This document shows positions 34,254 through 43,516 of a stretch of DNA of 54,851 bases, one piece after another. The translations under genes were made by a program, and so were the position numbers. The stretch's first letter is position 1, and the number at the start of each line of letters is the position of its first letter. The notes below the pieces were generated by a model. It saw only the letters and a list, made by a program, of their open reading frames with translations, was not told where the DNA came from and did no database searches. The stretch is from Akkermansia muciniphila (lineage in GTDB: Bacteria; Verrucomicrobiota; Verrucomicrobiia; Limisphaerales; F1-80-MAGS106), in the NCBI GenBank assembly GCA_945865375.1, contig CAMBEJ010000018.1:1-54851 (forward strand), given 5' to 3'.

Positions 34254-35135
34254 ATGAAAGGAATCATCCTTGCCGGCGGTGCCGGATCGAGACTTTACCC
34301 TTTGACCCTGGTAGCGAGCAAACAGCTCCAGCCTGTCTACGACAAACCCATGGTTTATTACCCGTTGACGACGCTTCTTGAAAACGGCGTTCGCGAGTTT
34401 TGTCTGATCTCCACGCCTCAGGATCTACCCCGTTTTCGTCAATTACTTGGCGACGGGACCTCGTTGGGAGTGACGATTGAGTATCGTGAGCAACCGAAGC
34501 CGGCGGGCATTGCACAGGCTTTTCTGATCGCCGAGACCTTCATCGGCGGCGACCCCGTGGCTCTCATCCTGGGTGACAACTTGTTTTATGGGGGAGATTC
34601 CTTCCTCCAGGCATTCAAGGACTTTCGTACGGGCGCCACCATCTTCGGTTATCAAGTGGACGATGCGGAACGGTATGGCGTTGTGGAATTTGATGCGGCA
34701 GGGAAAGCCGTTTCCATCGAGGAAAAGCCGATTTCGCCGCGCAGCAACTATGCAGTCCCAGGATTGTACCTCTACGACGACCAAGTGGTCGCCATCACCC
34801 GCGCCCTGGAACCCTCCCCTCGCGGGGAATTGGAGATTACGGATGTCAACAAGGAATACTTGCGCCGGGGTGCGCTGCGAGTTTGGAGGCTCAGCCGCGG
34901 TTTCGCCTGGCTGGACGCGGGCACAAGCTCGAGTTTGCACGACGCCTCAGCCTACGTCCAAACCATCGAGAAACGGCAGGGGATCAAGATCGGATGCCCC
35001 GAGGAGGCGGCGTTCCGTCAGGGCTTCCTGGACCTGGAGCGTCTCCGCCTAACCGTGTCGCGTTTGCCCTCCTGCGAATACCGCGCCTACCTGGAAAAAG
35101 TCGTGAAAGAGTCGGGTGCCAGCCGCGCAACATGA
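34254..35135 (+). CDS. rfbA: Glucose-1-phosphate thymidylyltransferase
   Basis: A 293-aa nucleotidyltransferase. ATG 34254 gives MKGIILAGGAGSRLYPLT, the canonical start. Further motifs: SKQLQPVYDKPMVYYPL, ALILGDNLFYGG, RYGVVEFD, SIEEKP, NYAVPGLYLYD and FAWLDAGTSSSL. It makes dTDP-glucose from dTTP and glucose-1-phosphate, the first step of dTDP-rhamnose synthesis. Length equals known RmlA enzymes. The reductase that follows 50 bp later suggests a deoxysugar pathway, but rmlB and rmlC are not in the window. Confidence 0.95.
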   Translation: MKGIILAGGAGSRLYPLTLVASKQLQPVYDKPMVYYPLTTLLENGVREFCLISTPQDLPRFRQLLGDGTSLGVTIEYREQPKPAGIAQAFLIAETFIGGDPVALILGDNLFYGGDSFLQAFKDFRTGATIFGYQVDDAERYGVVEFDAAGKAVSIEEKPISPRSNYAVPGLYLYDDQVVAITRALEPSPRGELEITDVNKEYLRRGALRVWRLSRGFAWLDAGTSSSLHDASAYVQTIEKRQGIKIGCPEEAAFRQGFLDLERLRLTVSRLPSCEYRAYLEKVVKESGASRAT

Positions 35136-35185
35136 ATGTGGCCTCGCTTTGCCACGGCACCCGAAGCTCTGTTGTTTTTCAAATT

Positions 35186-36154
35186 ATGATTCTCCTTTTA
35201 GGCGGAAGCGGTTACATTGGACAGGCTTTCCACACAGAGCTGCATCGTCGTTCGCTCGAGTTCTTGAGCCTGTCCCGCGCGGACGTGGACTACACTCGAT
35301 TCGGAGATATGGTCGCGGTCTTGAAGCGTACAAAACCGTCGTTTGTCATCAATTCCGCCGGGTATACGGGGAAGCCGAATGTGGACGCTTGTGAGCTCCA
35401 CCGGGCTGATACGTTGATGGGGAACGTCCTGTTTCCTCAAACGATCGCCCAGGCGTGCGAGGCCACGGGAGTGCCTTGGGGGCATGTGTCCTCAGGCTGC
35501 ATTTATGCGGGTGCAAAGATCGTTGACAAGGGTGTCACCCGGACGGAAGCAGACCTCATGAAGCCCGATGTGGCGGCGCTCGTGGCACGCGATCCTTCCT
35601 GCGTCCAGGGGTTCGTCGAGACCGATCAGCCCAACTTTTCATTTCGCCGGCCGCCCTGCAGTTTTTATAGTGCTTCCAAGGCTTTGGCCGAGGAAGTGTT
35701 GGCCGGCTTTGAAGGGCTCTTTGTCTGGCGCCTTCGGATTCCGTTCGATGAATTTGACGGCCCTCGAAATTACCTCAGCAAAATCCAGCGTTACTCGAAA
35801 GTGTATGAGAATATAAACTCGATTTCGCACCGGGGTGAGTTTGCGCGGGCGTGCCTGTCCCTTTGGGAAAAGCGCGCCCCTTTCGGAGTGTATAACATGA
35901 CCAACCCGGGATGGACGACGACGCGAAAGGTTGTTGACCATGCACGGGACATTCTTGGATTGCGGCGTGAGTTCGAATTCTGGGCGGACGACGAGGAGTT
36001 TTATCGTCTTGCGGCCAAAACTCCCCGATCGAATTGTGTTCTTGATGGAACGAAACTGCTCGCCACCGGGGTGATGATGCGGCCCGTGGAAGAGGCTCTC
36101 GAAGACGCCTTGCGTCAGTGGAAGCCTCAATCGAGCCAAACATCGAACCTCTAA
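35186..36154 (+). CDS. NAD(P)-dependent RmlD / NRS-ER-like sugar nucleotide reductase
   Basis: A 322-aa short-chain dehydrogenase. ATG 35186 gives the Rossmann start MILLLGGSGYIGQAF. The segment FVINSAGYTGKPNVDACELH with the later SSGCIYAG resembles the reductase of plant NRS/ER and RHM enzymes (dTDP/UDP-4-keto-rhamnose reductase/epimerase). The catalytic Tyr-Lys pair is in FYSASKALAEE. It probably completes dTDP-6-deoxyhexose or rhamnose synthesis after rfbA. A long in-frame extension over the end of rfbA is a shadow. Confidence 0.85.
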   Translation: MILLLGGSGYIGQAFHTELHRRSLEFLSLSRADVDYTRFGDMVAVLKRTKPSFVINSAGYTGKPNVDACELHRADTLMGNVLFPQTIAQACEATGVPWGHVSSGCIYAGAKIVDKGVTRTEADLMKPDVAALVARDPSCVQGFVETDQPNFSFRRPPCSFYSASKALAEEVLAGFEGLFVWRLRIPFDEFDGPRNYLSKIQRYSKVYENINSISHRGEFARACLSLWEKRAPFGVYNMTNPGWTTTRKVVDHARDILGLRREFEFWADDEEFYRLAAKTPRSNCVLDGTKLLATGVMMRPVEEALEDALRQWKPQSSQTSNL

Positions 36155-36162
36155 ACGTGGAC

Positions 36163-36191
36163 TTGACGTGTCCGATGCCAACTTCTACGGT
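36163..36191 (+). promoter_or_regulatory. Possible promoter for trigger factor
   Basis: TTGACG (36163-36168) and TACGGT (36186-36191) are spaced by 17 bp, about 110 bp upstream of the chosen trigger factor start. Spacing and -35 are good; the -10 is degenerate. Confidence 0.4.
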
Positions 36192-36303
36192 CTGTCCCCC
36201 TGTCGATTGAACTCGGCCCGATCAGTCAGGCCGACCGCGCTTTGTGCTGTCCAGGCTTGTGCTGGCCGCGAAGCTTTTTCGTCGCGATGAGAAAGGTTTG
36301 TTT

Positions 36304-37662
36304 GTGAACGCAACGGTTGAACACTTAGGGCCCTGTAAAAAATTGATTCGAGTCGAGGTGGATCCGCAGACGGTGGACAAAGCGTTCGCGGAAACGACGT
36401 CCCATTTCGCGCACCGGGCCGTCCTCCCGGGGTTCCGCCCCGGCAAGGTGCCTCTGCACCTCATCGTCAAAACTTTCGCCGCCAAGATCGAGAACGAGGT
36501 CAAAAAAAACCTCATGAGCGAAGCGTACACCCAAGCCCTCAAAGAACACCGCGTCCGCCAAGCTGCGACTCCCGAGGTTGAGGAAATCCAATTCGGTCGC
36601 GGGCAGTCCTTCCAATTCACGGTCACCCTCGAATCGTTCCCTGAGTTCAACCTCCCTCCTTATAAGGGCATCGCCGTCACGCGTGAGGTGGGACAGGTGA
36701 CCGACGGGGACGTGGAACGCGCATTGAACAGCCTGCGGGAGCAGAATTCCACTTACAACGATGTCTCCCGACCGGTCCAACTGGGCGATTATGTCATCGT
36801 CAATTACAAGGCAACATGCGAGGGAAAGCCCCTGACCGACTTCTCTTCGACGCTCAGCGGCTTGGCTGAGCGGGAAAATCTTTGGATGCACATAGCCCCC
36901 GGCGGCAGTGCCATCCCCGGCCTCCCTGAGCAATTAATCGGTGCCACCGAAGGCGAAACCAGAGTTGCCAAAGTCACTTTCCCATCTGACTTCCCGGTTG
37001 CCGTCCTAGTGGGCAAGGATGGGGATTACACAGTTCAAGTGTTGAAAGTGAAGGAGCGCCTGCTGCCGGAGGTGAATGATGAGTTCGCCAAGCTTTTCAA
37101 AGCTCAAAACCTCGACCACCTTTGCCAGGGCGTGCGTCAGGACCTCGAGAAGGAGCTCAGCTTCCGGCAGAAGCGCGGCGTCCGCGATCAATTAATCAAG
37201 TCCCTGACGTCCAATGTGCAGTTCGAACTGCCCGAGTCGGTAGTGGTCAACGAGACCAACAACGTCGTTTACGACATCGTGCGCGAAAATCAAGAACGGG
37301 GAATAACCCCCGAAGCCATCGATAAGCACAAGGATGAGATCTACGCTGCGGCCAACACAGGCGCCAAAGATCGCCTGAAGGTAGGAATGATTTTAGGTAA
37401 AATTGCCGAGGTCGAGAATATCAGAGCCGAACGGGATGAGATCAACCTGAGGATTCGTGCTATGGCGGTGCAAAACAAGGTCAAACTCGAAAAGATGGCC
37501 AAACAACTCATGGATAGTGGCGGCATCAATCAGATTGCCGACCAAATCGTGAGCTCGAAAGTGCTGGATTTTCTAGAATTGCATGCCCAAGTGACCGACG
37601 TGATAACTCCCTCTACACTCGCATTAAGCCCTCAAGGTTCAGAAGGCGCTCCGAGTGCCTGA
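36304..37662 (+). CDS. tig: Trigger factor, ribosome-associated chaperone
   Basis: A 452-aa chaperone and PPIase that meets nascent chains at the ribosome exit. GTG 36304 gives (V)NATVEHLGPCKKLIRVEV, the usual N-terminus, with a GAGAAAGG ribosome-binding sequence upstream; GTG 36244 is also in frame but would add unrelated residues. The ribosome-binding loop GFRPGKVPLHLI is present. The FKBP-type domain is about residues 155-245 (LGDYVIVNYKATCEGKPL), followed by the long helical C-terminal arms. In many genomes clpP and clpX follow; here a repeat-rich spacer follows instead. Confidence 0.94.
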   Translation: MNATVEHLGPCKKLIRVEVDPQTVDKAFAETTSHFAHRAVLPGFRPGKVPLHLIVKTFAAKIENEVKKNLMSEAYTQALKEHRVRQAATPEVEEIQFGRGQSFQFTVTLESFPEFNLPPYKGIAVTREVGQVTDGDVERALNSLREQNSTYNDVSRPVQLGDYVIVNYKATCEGKPLTDFSSTLSGLAERENLWMHIAPGGSAIPGLPEQLIGATEGETRVAKVTFPSDFPVAVLVGKDGDYTVQVLKVKERLLPEVNDEFAKLFKAQNLDHLCQGVRQDLEKELSFRQKRGVRDQLIKSLTSNVQFELPESVVVNETNNVVYDIVRENQERGITPEAIDKHKDEIYAAANTGAKDRLKVGMILGKIAEVENIRAERDEINLRIRAMAVQNKVKLEKMAKQLMDSGGINQIADQIVSSKVLDFLELHAQVTDVITPSTLALSPQGSEGAPSA

Positions 37663-37771
37663 AGATCAAGCCCATCTCCAAGTCGGTGGTTCTACCAAGC
37701 TCATTCAGAACTCAGTAAAACGACCCTCCTCAGCCTCGTTCTCGAGCAACTCCAATTCCCTTCTCCAGCCC

Positions 37772-37843
37772 GTAATCGTAATCGTAATCGTAATCCTCCC
37801 CTCTGTTTCTAGGGCAAAACCCGAGGATTACGATTGCGATTAT
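37772..37843. repeat. Inverted element with GTAATC hexamer arms, copy B
   Basis: Four GTAATC units (37772-37795) face three units GATTAC, GATTGC and GATTAT (37826-37843), across about 30 nt. The right arm carries substitutions, so the stem is imperfect. Like copy A it is intergenic. It sits 110 bp after the tig stop codon. Confidence 0.78.
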
Positions 37844-37941
37844 GAAAAATGGAGGAATTGGGGTTGAGCGTCACAGATCACGGTTCAACCGATTTTACTG
37901 AGGTCTGCCATGGCTGGGAGCTCCAGTCGTCGGAAACCGGA

Positions 37942-38047
37942 GCGGTCGTCGGGGACAACCGCCCACAAAAATGGCCAGCGGTCGTCGGGGACGACCGCCC
38001 ACAAAGATGGCGACGGAGCGGTCGTCGGGGACAACCGCCCACAAAAG
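37942..38047. repeat. Three-copy tandem hairpin repeat
   Basis: Three units start at 37942, 37978 and 38018 (periods 36 and 40 bp). Each unit contains a 9-bp inverted repeat: GCGGTCGTC, GGG, then GACGACCGC in unit 2 (perfect), or GACAACCGC in units 1 and 3. The variant base would form G-U in a minus-strand RNA but a C-A mismatch in a plus-strand RNA. Each hairpin is followed by CCACAAA. Confidence 0.82.
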
Positions 38048-38188
38048 CGCCGTCCTGCGGCCCTACGGAGGCGGCCCTCCTAGCCGGCCGGGCTTAGTTC
38101 CGTCCTAGCTTGTGCCCTCAGTTTGGTTTCCACTGGGGACTCCTTTCGGCTGCACGAAGGCCGGAGCTTAAAAGGAATCCAGAGATGT

Positions 38189-38821
38189 TCAGTCGAGACG
38201 CTTCACACGCACGTTTTGGTAACGAATCACGCTTTTCGGATCATGCGCCTGAAACGCAAAGGTGCCCTGGTCGATCTTGCGTGTGAAATCCTTGCCTGCT
38301 TCCTGGCCTGCGGGCTCGGTGTATTCCATGACGGTTTTGCCGTCGATTTTGACCGTGACTTTGTTGCCCTGCACGATGACATGTTGCGTCCACCACTTGT
38401 TGTCTTTCGCGGCGGATTCCTTGACATTGACCACATCGTACAAACTGCCGGTCTTTTTCCAATCAGTGTGAGTATTGTTGACCTGGGTCTCAAAACCATA
38501 CTTCGGCCAGCCCGTTTCCTGGTATTGGGTGTGGATATAAATGCCACCGTTTGAATTCGGTTCGGTCATCACATCCACTTTCAGCTCGAAGTTTTTAAAG
38601 GGTTTCGGATCTCCTACGTAATAGAGGTGGCATCGCTCGCCCTTGGCGACGAAGGCGCCCTCGACGATTGTGTAGGAGTTGGTGTGTTCGTTTGCCAGCT
38701 TCCAGCCGGTGAAGGTTTTTCCGTCGAAGATCTTTACGAATCCCTGTTCAGAATCTGCGGCGGCCAATGGGCCCGCGATGGCAAGAAGGGTGAGGACAAT
38801 GAGTGCTGATTTGTGTTTCAT
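38189..38821 (-). CDS. Exported DUF1080 protein, second copy
   Basis: A 210-aa secreted protein. The start at 38821 gives signal MKHKSALIVLTLLAIAGPLAA; an in-frame start at 38932 would bury it. The DUF1080 domain has FVKIFDGKTFTGWKLANEH, NFELKVDVMTEPNSNGGIYIHT, KTGSLYDVVNVKESAAKDNKWW and FAFQAHDPKSVIRYQNVRVKRL. It is predicted to hydrolyse 3-keto-glycosides or bind glycans outside the cytoplasm. It is clearly diverged from the copy at 2436-3146 and is not within a sugar cluster. Confidence 0.93.
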   Translation of the reverse strand: MKHKSALIVLTLLAIAGPLAAADSEQGFVKIFDGKTFTGWKLANEHTNSYTIVEGAFVAKGERCHLYYVGDPKPFKNFELKVDVMTEPNSNGGIYIHTQYQETGWPKYGFETQVNNTHTDWKKTGSLYDVVNVKESAAKDNKWWTQHVIVQGNKVTVKIDGKTVMEYTEPAGQEAGKDFTRKIDQGTFAFQAHDPKSVIRYQNVRVKRLD

Positions 38822-38867
38822 GCTGAGGAGTGTAGGGGCTCGAGGATCGTTCGCCAAGCGCAGACAT

Positions 38868-39998
38868 TCATGTTTGTGGCGGAACATTGTTCTGGTTGTT
38901 GCGGCGGATTGAATCCGAACATTTGACCGCAACTAACGCGGCGCAATGAACCCTTGTGGGTAAGACCTGGACAGGGCGGATCCCAGCCTCATTGAGGAGG
39001 GACGAATATTCCGCGACGCTGTAAGCCCGCCCTTCTGTGACGCTGAACAAGGCGGCGGAATAGAGGGCTATCGGCAGCGGACCATCCAGCGCGTCATCCA
39101 GGAACACATCGTGGATCACCAGGCGCGCACCGACGGCCATCGCATCCGAACAGCGTCTCAAGAGCTTGAGGCACTCAGGAAAATCCCAGTCATGAAGCAC
39201 ATTTGAAAGCAGGATCACGTCGGCGTTGCGCGGCAGCTCGTCAACAAACATGTCACCGGGCTGAAGCTCTAGCCGGTCGCCCACGCCGCTTTCCACGGCG
39301 AATTCAGCCGCGACGCGCAGCACCTCGGGCCGGTCCCACACGATCGCTCTCAACGCGGGGTTTTTCCTGAGGAACGCGATGCTGTAGATCCCGGTGCCTC
39401 CGGCCACATCCACGAGCAGACGGGCTTCCGCGAGCGGCAGGGCTTCCGCCAGGGACGGCGCGACATTTTTCGCCCTCCCCGCGAGGGCAAGCGTGAACGC
39501 GCGTGCTCCAGAGGCCTCCTCCATGGCTGATTTCACGCCATCGCGAAAGATGAATCCCACCCCCTTCTCGCCAGATTTGGACCCCTTTGGCTTGTTCGTA
39601 CGCAAGCGATCCGTCATCTCGCTTACCCCAAGCGAATCCGCTGCCAATGAAAAATAATCCCCGACGTAATAGGGGCTGTTCGGAAGCAGATGATGGCGGG
39701 CAAGGGGTGTGAGCTGCAAACCGCCATCTGGCGCTTTGCAGAGCATTCCCATGGCTCGCAACGCGGTGACAAGGACGTGCATGGGCCGCTCGGCGAGCTG
39801 CAGATGCCGACGCAGGTCGTTCCAGCTCCGGGGGCTCTCGCACAGGAAGTCAAAGAGCCGGAAGTGAGCCACGGCCGAGACCAGCAACTCGGTCGCGAAA
39901 CTGCCCCGGAACAGTTCAAACACCGGGGCTGGATCGAACGCTGGGGACACCGATGGGACCACCAGTTCCGGAGGCGTGCTGCAATGGGTCGGCGGCAT
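38868..39998 (-). CDS. Two-domain SAM-dependent methyltransferase (O-methyltransferase family 2)
   Basis: A 376-aa protein with an N-terminal winged-helix dimerisation domain (FATELLVSAVAHFRLFDFLC, ERPMHVLVTALRAMGML) and a C-terminal Rossmann methyltransferase: ARLLVDVAGGTGIYSIAFLRK, PGDMFVDELPRNADVILLSN and NVLHDWDFPECLKLL. This layout is shared with acetylserotonin/caffeic-acid O-methyltransferases and secondary-metabolite methyltransferases; the substrate is unknown. It is the middle of a minus-strand run and starts 5 bp downstream of the helicase stop. Confidence 0.9.
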   Translation of the reverse strand: MPPTHCSTPPELVVPSVSPAFDPAPVFELFRGSFATELLVSAVAHFRLFDFLCESPRSWNDLRRHLQLAERPMHVLVTALRAMGMLCKAPDGGLQLTPLARHHLLPNSPYYVGDYFSLAADSLGVSEMTDRLRTNKPKGSKSGEKGVGFIFRDGVKSAMEEASGARAFTLALAGRAKNVAPSLAEALPLAEARLLVDVAGGTGIYSIAFLRKNPALRAIVWDRPEVLRVAAEFAVESGVGDRLELQPGDMFVDELPRNADVILLSNVLHDWDFPECLKLLRRCSDAMAVGARLVIHDVFLDDALDGPLPIALYSAALFSVTEGRAYSVAEYSSLLNEAGIRPVQVLPTRVHCAALVAVKCSDSIRRNNQNNVPPQT

Positions 39999-40003
39999 GG
40001 AAT

Positions 40004-43000
40004 TCAGGAGTCCGAGTCTGTAAACAAGTAATGAAGATCCTCCAAGGACAGGCTCCCGGCGAATTTCTCCTCGCCGAGCACATCCTCCGCGAGGGCCTTC
40101 TTGGTGCGTTGCATCAGGCGGATCTTTTCTTCGATTGTGTTTTTTGCCAGCAGACGGTAGGCGATGACCTTGCTCTGTTGTCCGATCCGATGGGTGCGGT
40201 CGATGGCCTGGTTCTCAACCGCAGGATTCCACCATGGATCGAACAAGACCACGTACGAAGCCGCCGTCAAGTTCAACCCAAATCCGCCCGCCTTGAGGGA
40301 CAGCAAGAATACTGAGGCACCCTCGCGCGACTGGAAATCCTCAACAAGCTGGCCACGATTCTCGGTTTTGCCGGTCAGCATGAAGTGATGCCATTTCCGG
40401 TTCGTCATTTCCTTGGAGACAAGGTTGAGGACTTTCACAAACTGGCTGAAAACCAGGACTTTGTTGCCCTCCTCAAGAATCGGTTCCAGCAAATCGACGA
40501 GGGCCGTGAGCTTTGCGCTTTCCCCTTCATCATCATCTTCTTTGACGAGCGCGGGATGGCAGCATATTTGTCGCAGCCGCAACAACGAAGCCAGGAAGTG
40601 GAACCGGAACTGGTCAAGATCGTTTGTCGTTTTGACGTTCAACAGCAACTGCTGTGCGTACTTGAACTCGGCCCTGTACAGCGCGAGCTGCTCCCCCTCG
40701 AGTTCGCAAAAGAGGTCTTCTTCGATCCGGTCGGGGAGATCCTTGGCGACCTGGCCCTTGGTGCGCCTGATGAGGAAGGGGCGCGTCCTGGCGGACAATC
40801 TTTTTCTCGCCCACGTATCTTCGTTGGAGGCGAAGAGCTTCACAAACTGCTGCTGATTTCCCAGGACACCGGGCATCGCAAACGCCATGAGACTCCACAG
40901 GTCGAGGAGCCTGTTTTCGATGGGGGTTCCTGTCAGCACCAAGCGGTGTGATGCACGAAGCGCGCGGGCGATGGTCGCGGTTTGCGATTGCGGATTTTTG
41001 ATGAACTGGCCTTCGTCCAGGATCGCCGCGAGCCAGTCCACGCGGGAGAGGGGGACTGCCAGGGATCGCAGTTGGGCATAATTGATGACGACGATGTCGA
41101 CCTCCGCTGCGGACGCCGAAAATGCGTCGGTGTCGCCGCCGCGAAACACCAGGACTTTGAGTTCCGGACAAAACCTTGCGGCCTCGCTCTGCCAGTTGTG
41201 GGCCACCGATTTCGGGCACACCACGAGGCTCGACCGTTTCTCGTCCGGGGCGGATTGTTTCAGCCAGACGAGCCATGTGAGAGTTTGAAGCGTTTTGCCC
41301 AAACCCATGTCATCCGCCAAAATTCCCCCAAACCGGTTGGTGCTGAGGTAGGCGAGGAAATGAAATCCCTCCAGTTGATAGGGGCGGAGCTCCGCTTTAA
41401 TGGACTGGGGCAACGCGGGTGCCACCCGCGCCTGCAACTCCTTTTTGCGCTCTCGGATCTGCTCGATCGTGCTCTGCGGCAACAGCGAGGCCGCTGAAGG
41501 GTCCGCGAGTTGCAAGGTGTGCATCCTTTGGGGTGCCGAAGAAAGGTCTCGGGGACTCAGCCCTAGTCGGGCGATCTGTTCATCCTCCGCATCCGAGAGA
41601 TTGAAGTGCATCCGTTTCCAGCCTTTTTCAGGCAGGTTCACGAATTTCCCACGAGCATCCAGCAACAACTTTATTTCGTCCGGCCCGAGCAGCGTGTCGT
41701 TGACATCCACGGTTACTTTGAGATCGAACCAATCGATGTCCACCGGGGAGCAATCCAGTTTCACGGTGGCTTGCAGCGGGACATCAGCGAGCCCCTGCAG
41801 CTCGGCTGGCAGTTGCACTTCGATATCCTTTGGCAATCCGGCCAACCAGTCGGCGAAAAGCTCGGGAAACTTCTTTGTGATTCGAACCCGGAACTGGTTT
41901 TGGAAATAGTCCCAGGCAGCCTGGATGGGTTCCAGGACCGAAGGAAGGAGAGCCAGGCTGGAGCGATCGAACCGGACGAGACCCGCGGGAGCGACACCGC
42001 GTTCCCGGTGTTTGGCGACACTTTCCCAGGCGTCTCCGACGTACCTCTCCAGGGTGCCGCTTTGGGATGTTCCCGCCTTGACATCAAGCAGGAGCACCCG
42101 TGTCTCGGCATCTTTGTTGGGGCAAACAACGGAGCATGTGATGCACACCTCCATGCGTTCCTCGCGGATCTTCTGGCGAAGTCCGGACGGCAGCTCCGCA
42201 TGCATGCGCGACAACAAGTTCAGCCCTTGGGCTGTTTCAATCGCCTCCTTGGGAATTCGGTTTTGCCCGTCTGATTTCAAGATGCCGACGCAAGGGTCTG
42301 GGCCCTCGAAGATCGAGTCGCGGGTGACGTAAAGGGGCGGGAGGCCGGGAACGACTTTGAATGGCGGAGACAGCAGGGTGCCGTCTTCAAAACCGAGTTG
42401 TAATGCGTAGGCGTAGTCCCCCTCGGCGGGCTCCTTGATATGCCAGCGCAGCAGACGTCCGGACGGGCGCACAAACGGCTCGCCTCCCGCTGTGACGATG
42501 CGTTCCTGGAGGCTCGGATTGCGCAGGATCTGACCCAGGCATCGCAAATCCTCCGCATTGGGAAAGTCGAGCGTGATCCTGTCCCTCAGATTCATCAGCC
42601 TGGATAGGATGTCCCATAAGGGGATCGCCTCGGGAGCCACCTGGAGTTCATCCATCGCGAACGCTCTGAGGAAACGGCTCAGAGCCGGTTTGGTGATTCT
42701 TGAAAACTCGTTGCCGGCAGCTTGGCGACACTCAAATCCCGCTTGCTCGGGTGTCACCTTCAAACGGATGTCCAGCACGGGGACTTTTTCTGCGACGGAT
42801 CTTGTGAGACCCGAGGAAAGCAGGGTGTCCCATCGTTTGATTTCGCGGGCGCGATGCCAATCCTGGATTTCCGAGGCAATTTCAGCGATGGGCGAGAGTT
42901 TTATCATGAACTCGGGCAGCTTGAATCCAGTGGCCTTGAGCGTATCCGCAAGCGACAACCAGAAATGATAGTCTGATTTGCTTTTGGGCATGAACACGAG

Positions 43001-43516
43001 AATCGCGTCCCATGTGTTCAGGCCTGGCGGGTAGGGAATACCCAGCCAGTTCGTCACTTCCCAGCATCCCACGCCGGCGGACTGAAGAACCTTCTCCTTG
43101 ATCCGTCTCACTCCGGTGATGCATCGAAGCTCATCTCGGCCCAGAGGTTTCCCGAGAATCTGGTTGAAACGGCTCTCAATGGACTCCGGGACGTACGAGA
43201 CGCTTGTCTTGCCCGCCTCAAGAAGCGCGTCCAGTTGTGGCGAGTTCATGGCGAGCGCCATCGCCGCCGCGTGCTCACAAAGACTCTTGGCGCACGAACA
43301 TTGTGTGAGCCATTGGCCCCCCTGGCTAAAGATGAATGGCTGCTCCGTGCGCTCGTCCACCACCACTCCTAGATACTCATCTCCCGCACCCAAACACTGG
43401 ATGCTCTTGACTGCCCCTCTATTGAACAACTCTTTGCCAAGAAGCCGGGCCCGCATCGTGAGCGGCAGAGACGAAGAAATGACTCGAAGTGATTTGTTTG
43501 TCCGTGTTCTTTTCAT
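40004..43516 (-). CDS. SNF2-family helicase with SWIM zinc finger
   Basis: A 1170-aa Swi2/Snf2 ATPase. The start at 43516 gives MKRTRTNKSLRV and overlaps the upstream stop (ATGA); a start at 43549 is also in frame. The N-terminal SWIM zinc finger is CSCAKSLCEH. The SF2 motor in the C-terminal half shows GGILADDMGLGKTLQTLTWL (motif I), ILDEGQFIKNP (motif II, DEGQ in place of DEAH), VLTGTPIENRLLDLWSLM (III), then SLKAGGFGLNLTAASYVVLF and DPWWNPAVENQAIDRTHRIG (V and VI). It is predicted to be a DNA translocase; SWIM fingers bind DNA or proteins. The role is unknown. Confidence 0.94.
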   Translation of the reverse strand: MKRTRTNKSLRVISSSLPLTMRARLLGKELFNRGAVKSIQCLGAGDEYLGVVVDERTEQPFIFSQGGQWLTQCSCAKSLCEHAAAMALAMNSPQLDALLEAGKTSVSYVPESIESRFNQILGKPLGRDELRCITGVRRIKEKVLQSAGVGCWEVTNWLGIPYPPGLNTWDAILVFMPKSKSDYHFWLSLADTLKATGFKLPEFMIKLSPIAEIASEIQDWHRAREIKRWDTLLSSGLTRSVAEKVPVLDIRLKVTPEQAGFECRQAAGNEFSRITKPALSRFLRAFAMDELQVAPEAIPLWDILSRLMNLRDRITLDFPNAEDLRCLGQILRNPSLQERIVTAGGEPFVRPSGRLLRWHIKEPAEGDYAYALQLGFEDGTLLSPPFKVVPGLPPLYVTRDSIFEGPDPCVGILKSDGQNRIPKEAIETAQGLNLLSRMHAELPSGLRQKIREERMEVCITCSVVCPNKDAETRVLLLDVKAGTSQSGTLERYVGDAWESVAKHRERGVAPAGLVRFDRSSLALLPSVLEPIQAAWDYFQNQFRVRITKKFPELFADWLAGLPKDIEVQLPAELQGLADVPLQATVKLDCSPVDIDWFDLKVTVDVNDTLLGPDEIKLLLDARGKFVNLPEKGWKRMHFNLSDAEDEQIARLGLSPRDLSSAPQRMHTLQLADPSAASLLPQSTIEQIRERKKELQARVAPALPQSIKAELRPYQLEGFHFLAYLSTNRFGGILADDMGLGKTLQTLTWLVWLKQSAPDEKRSSLVVCPKSVAHNWQSEAARFCPELKVLVFRGGDTDAFSASAAEVDIVVINYAQLRSLAVPLSRVDWLAAILDEGQFIKNPQSQTATIARALRASHRLVLTGTPIENRLLDLWSLMAFAMPGVLGNQQQFVKLFASNEDTWARKRLSARTRPFLIRRTKGQVAKDLPDRIEEDLFCELEGEQLALYRAEFKYAQQLLLNVKTTNDLDQFRFHFLASLLRLRQICCHPALVKEDDDEGESAKLTALVDLLEPILEEGNKVLVFSQFVKVLNLVSKEMTNRKWHHFMLTGKTENRGQLVEDFQSREGASVFLLSLKAGGFGLNLTAASYVVLFDPWWNPAVENQAIDRTHRIGQQSKVIAYRLLAKNTIEEKIRLMQRTKKALAEDVLGEEKFAGSLSLEDLHYLFTDSDS

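Larger units (their letters stand above)
37663..38188. other. Repeat-rich convergent intergenic region
   Basis: This 526-bp spacer between the ends of tig and the minus-strand DUF1080 gene has no supported gene. It carries the second GTAATC hairpin element (37772-37843), a three-copy tandem hairpin repeat (37942-38047) and a GC-rich palindromic tail (38050-38096). Confidence 0.6.
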
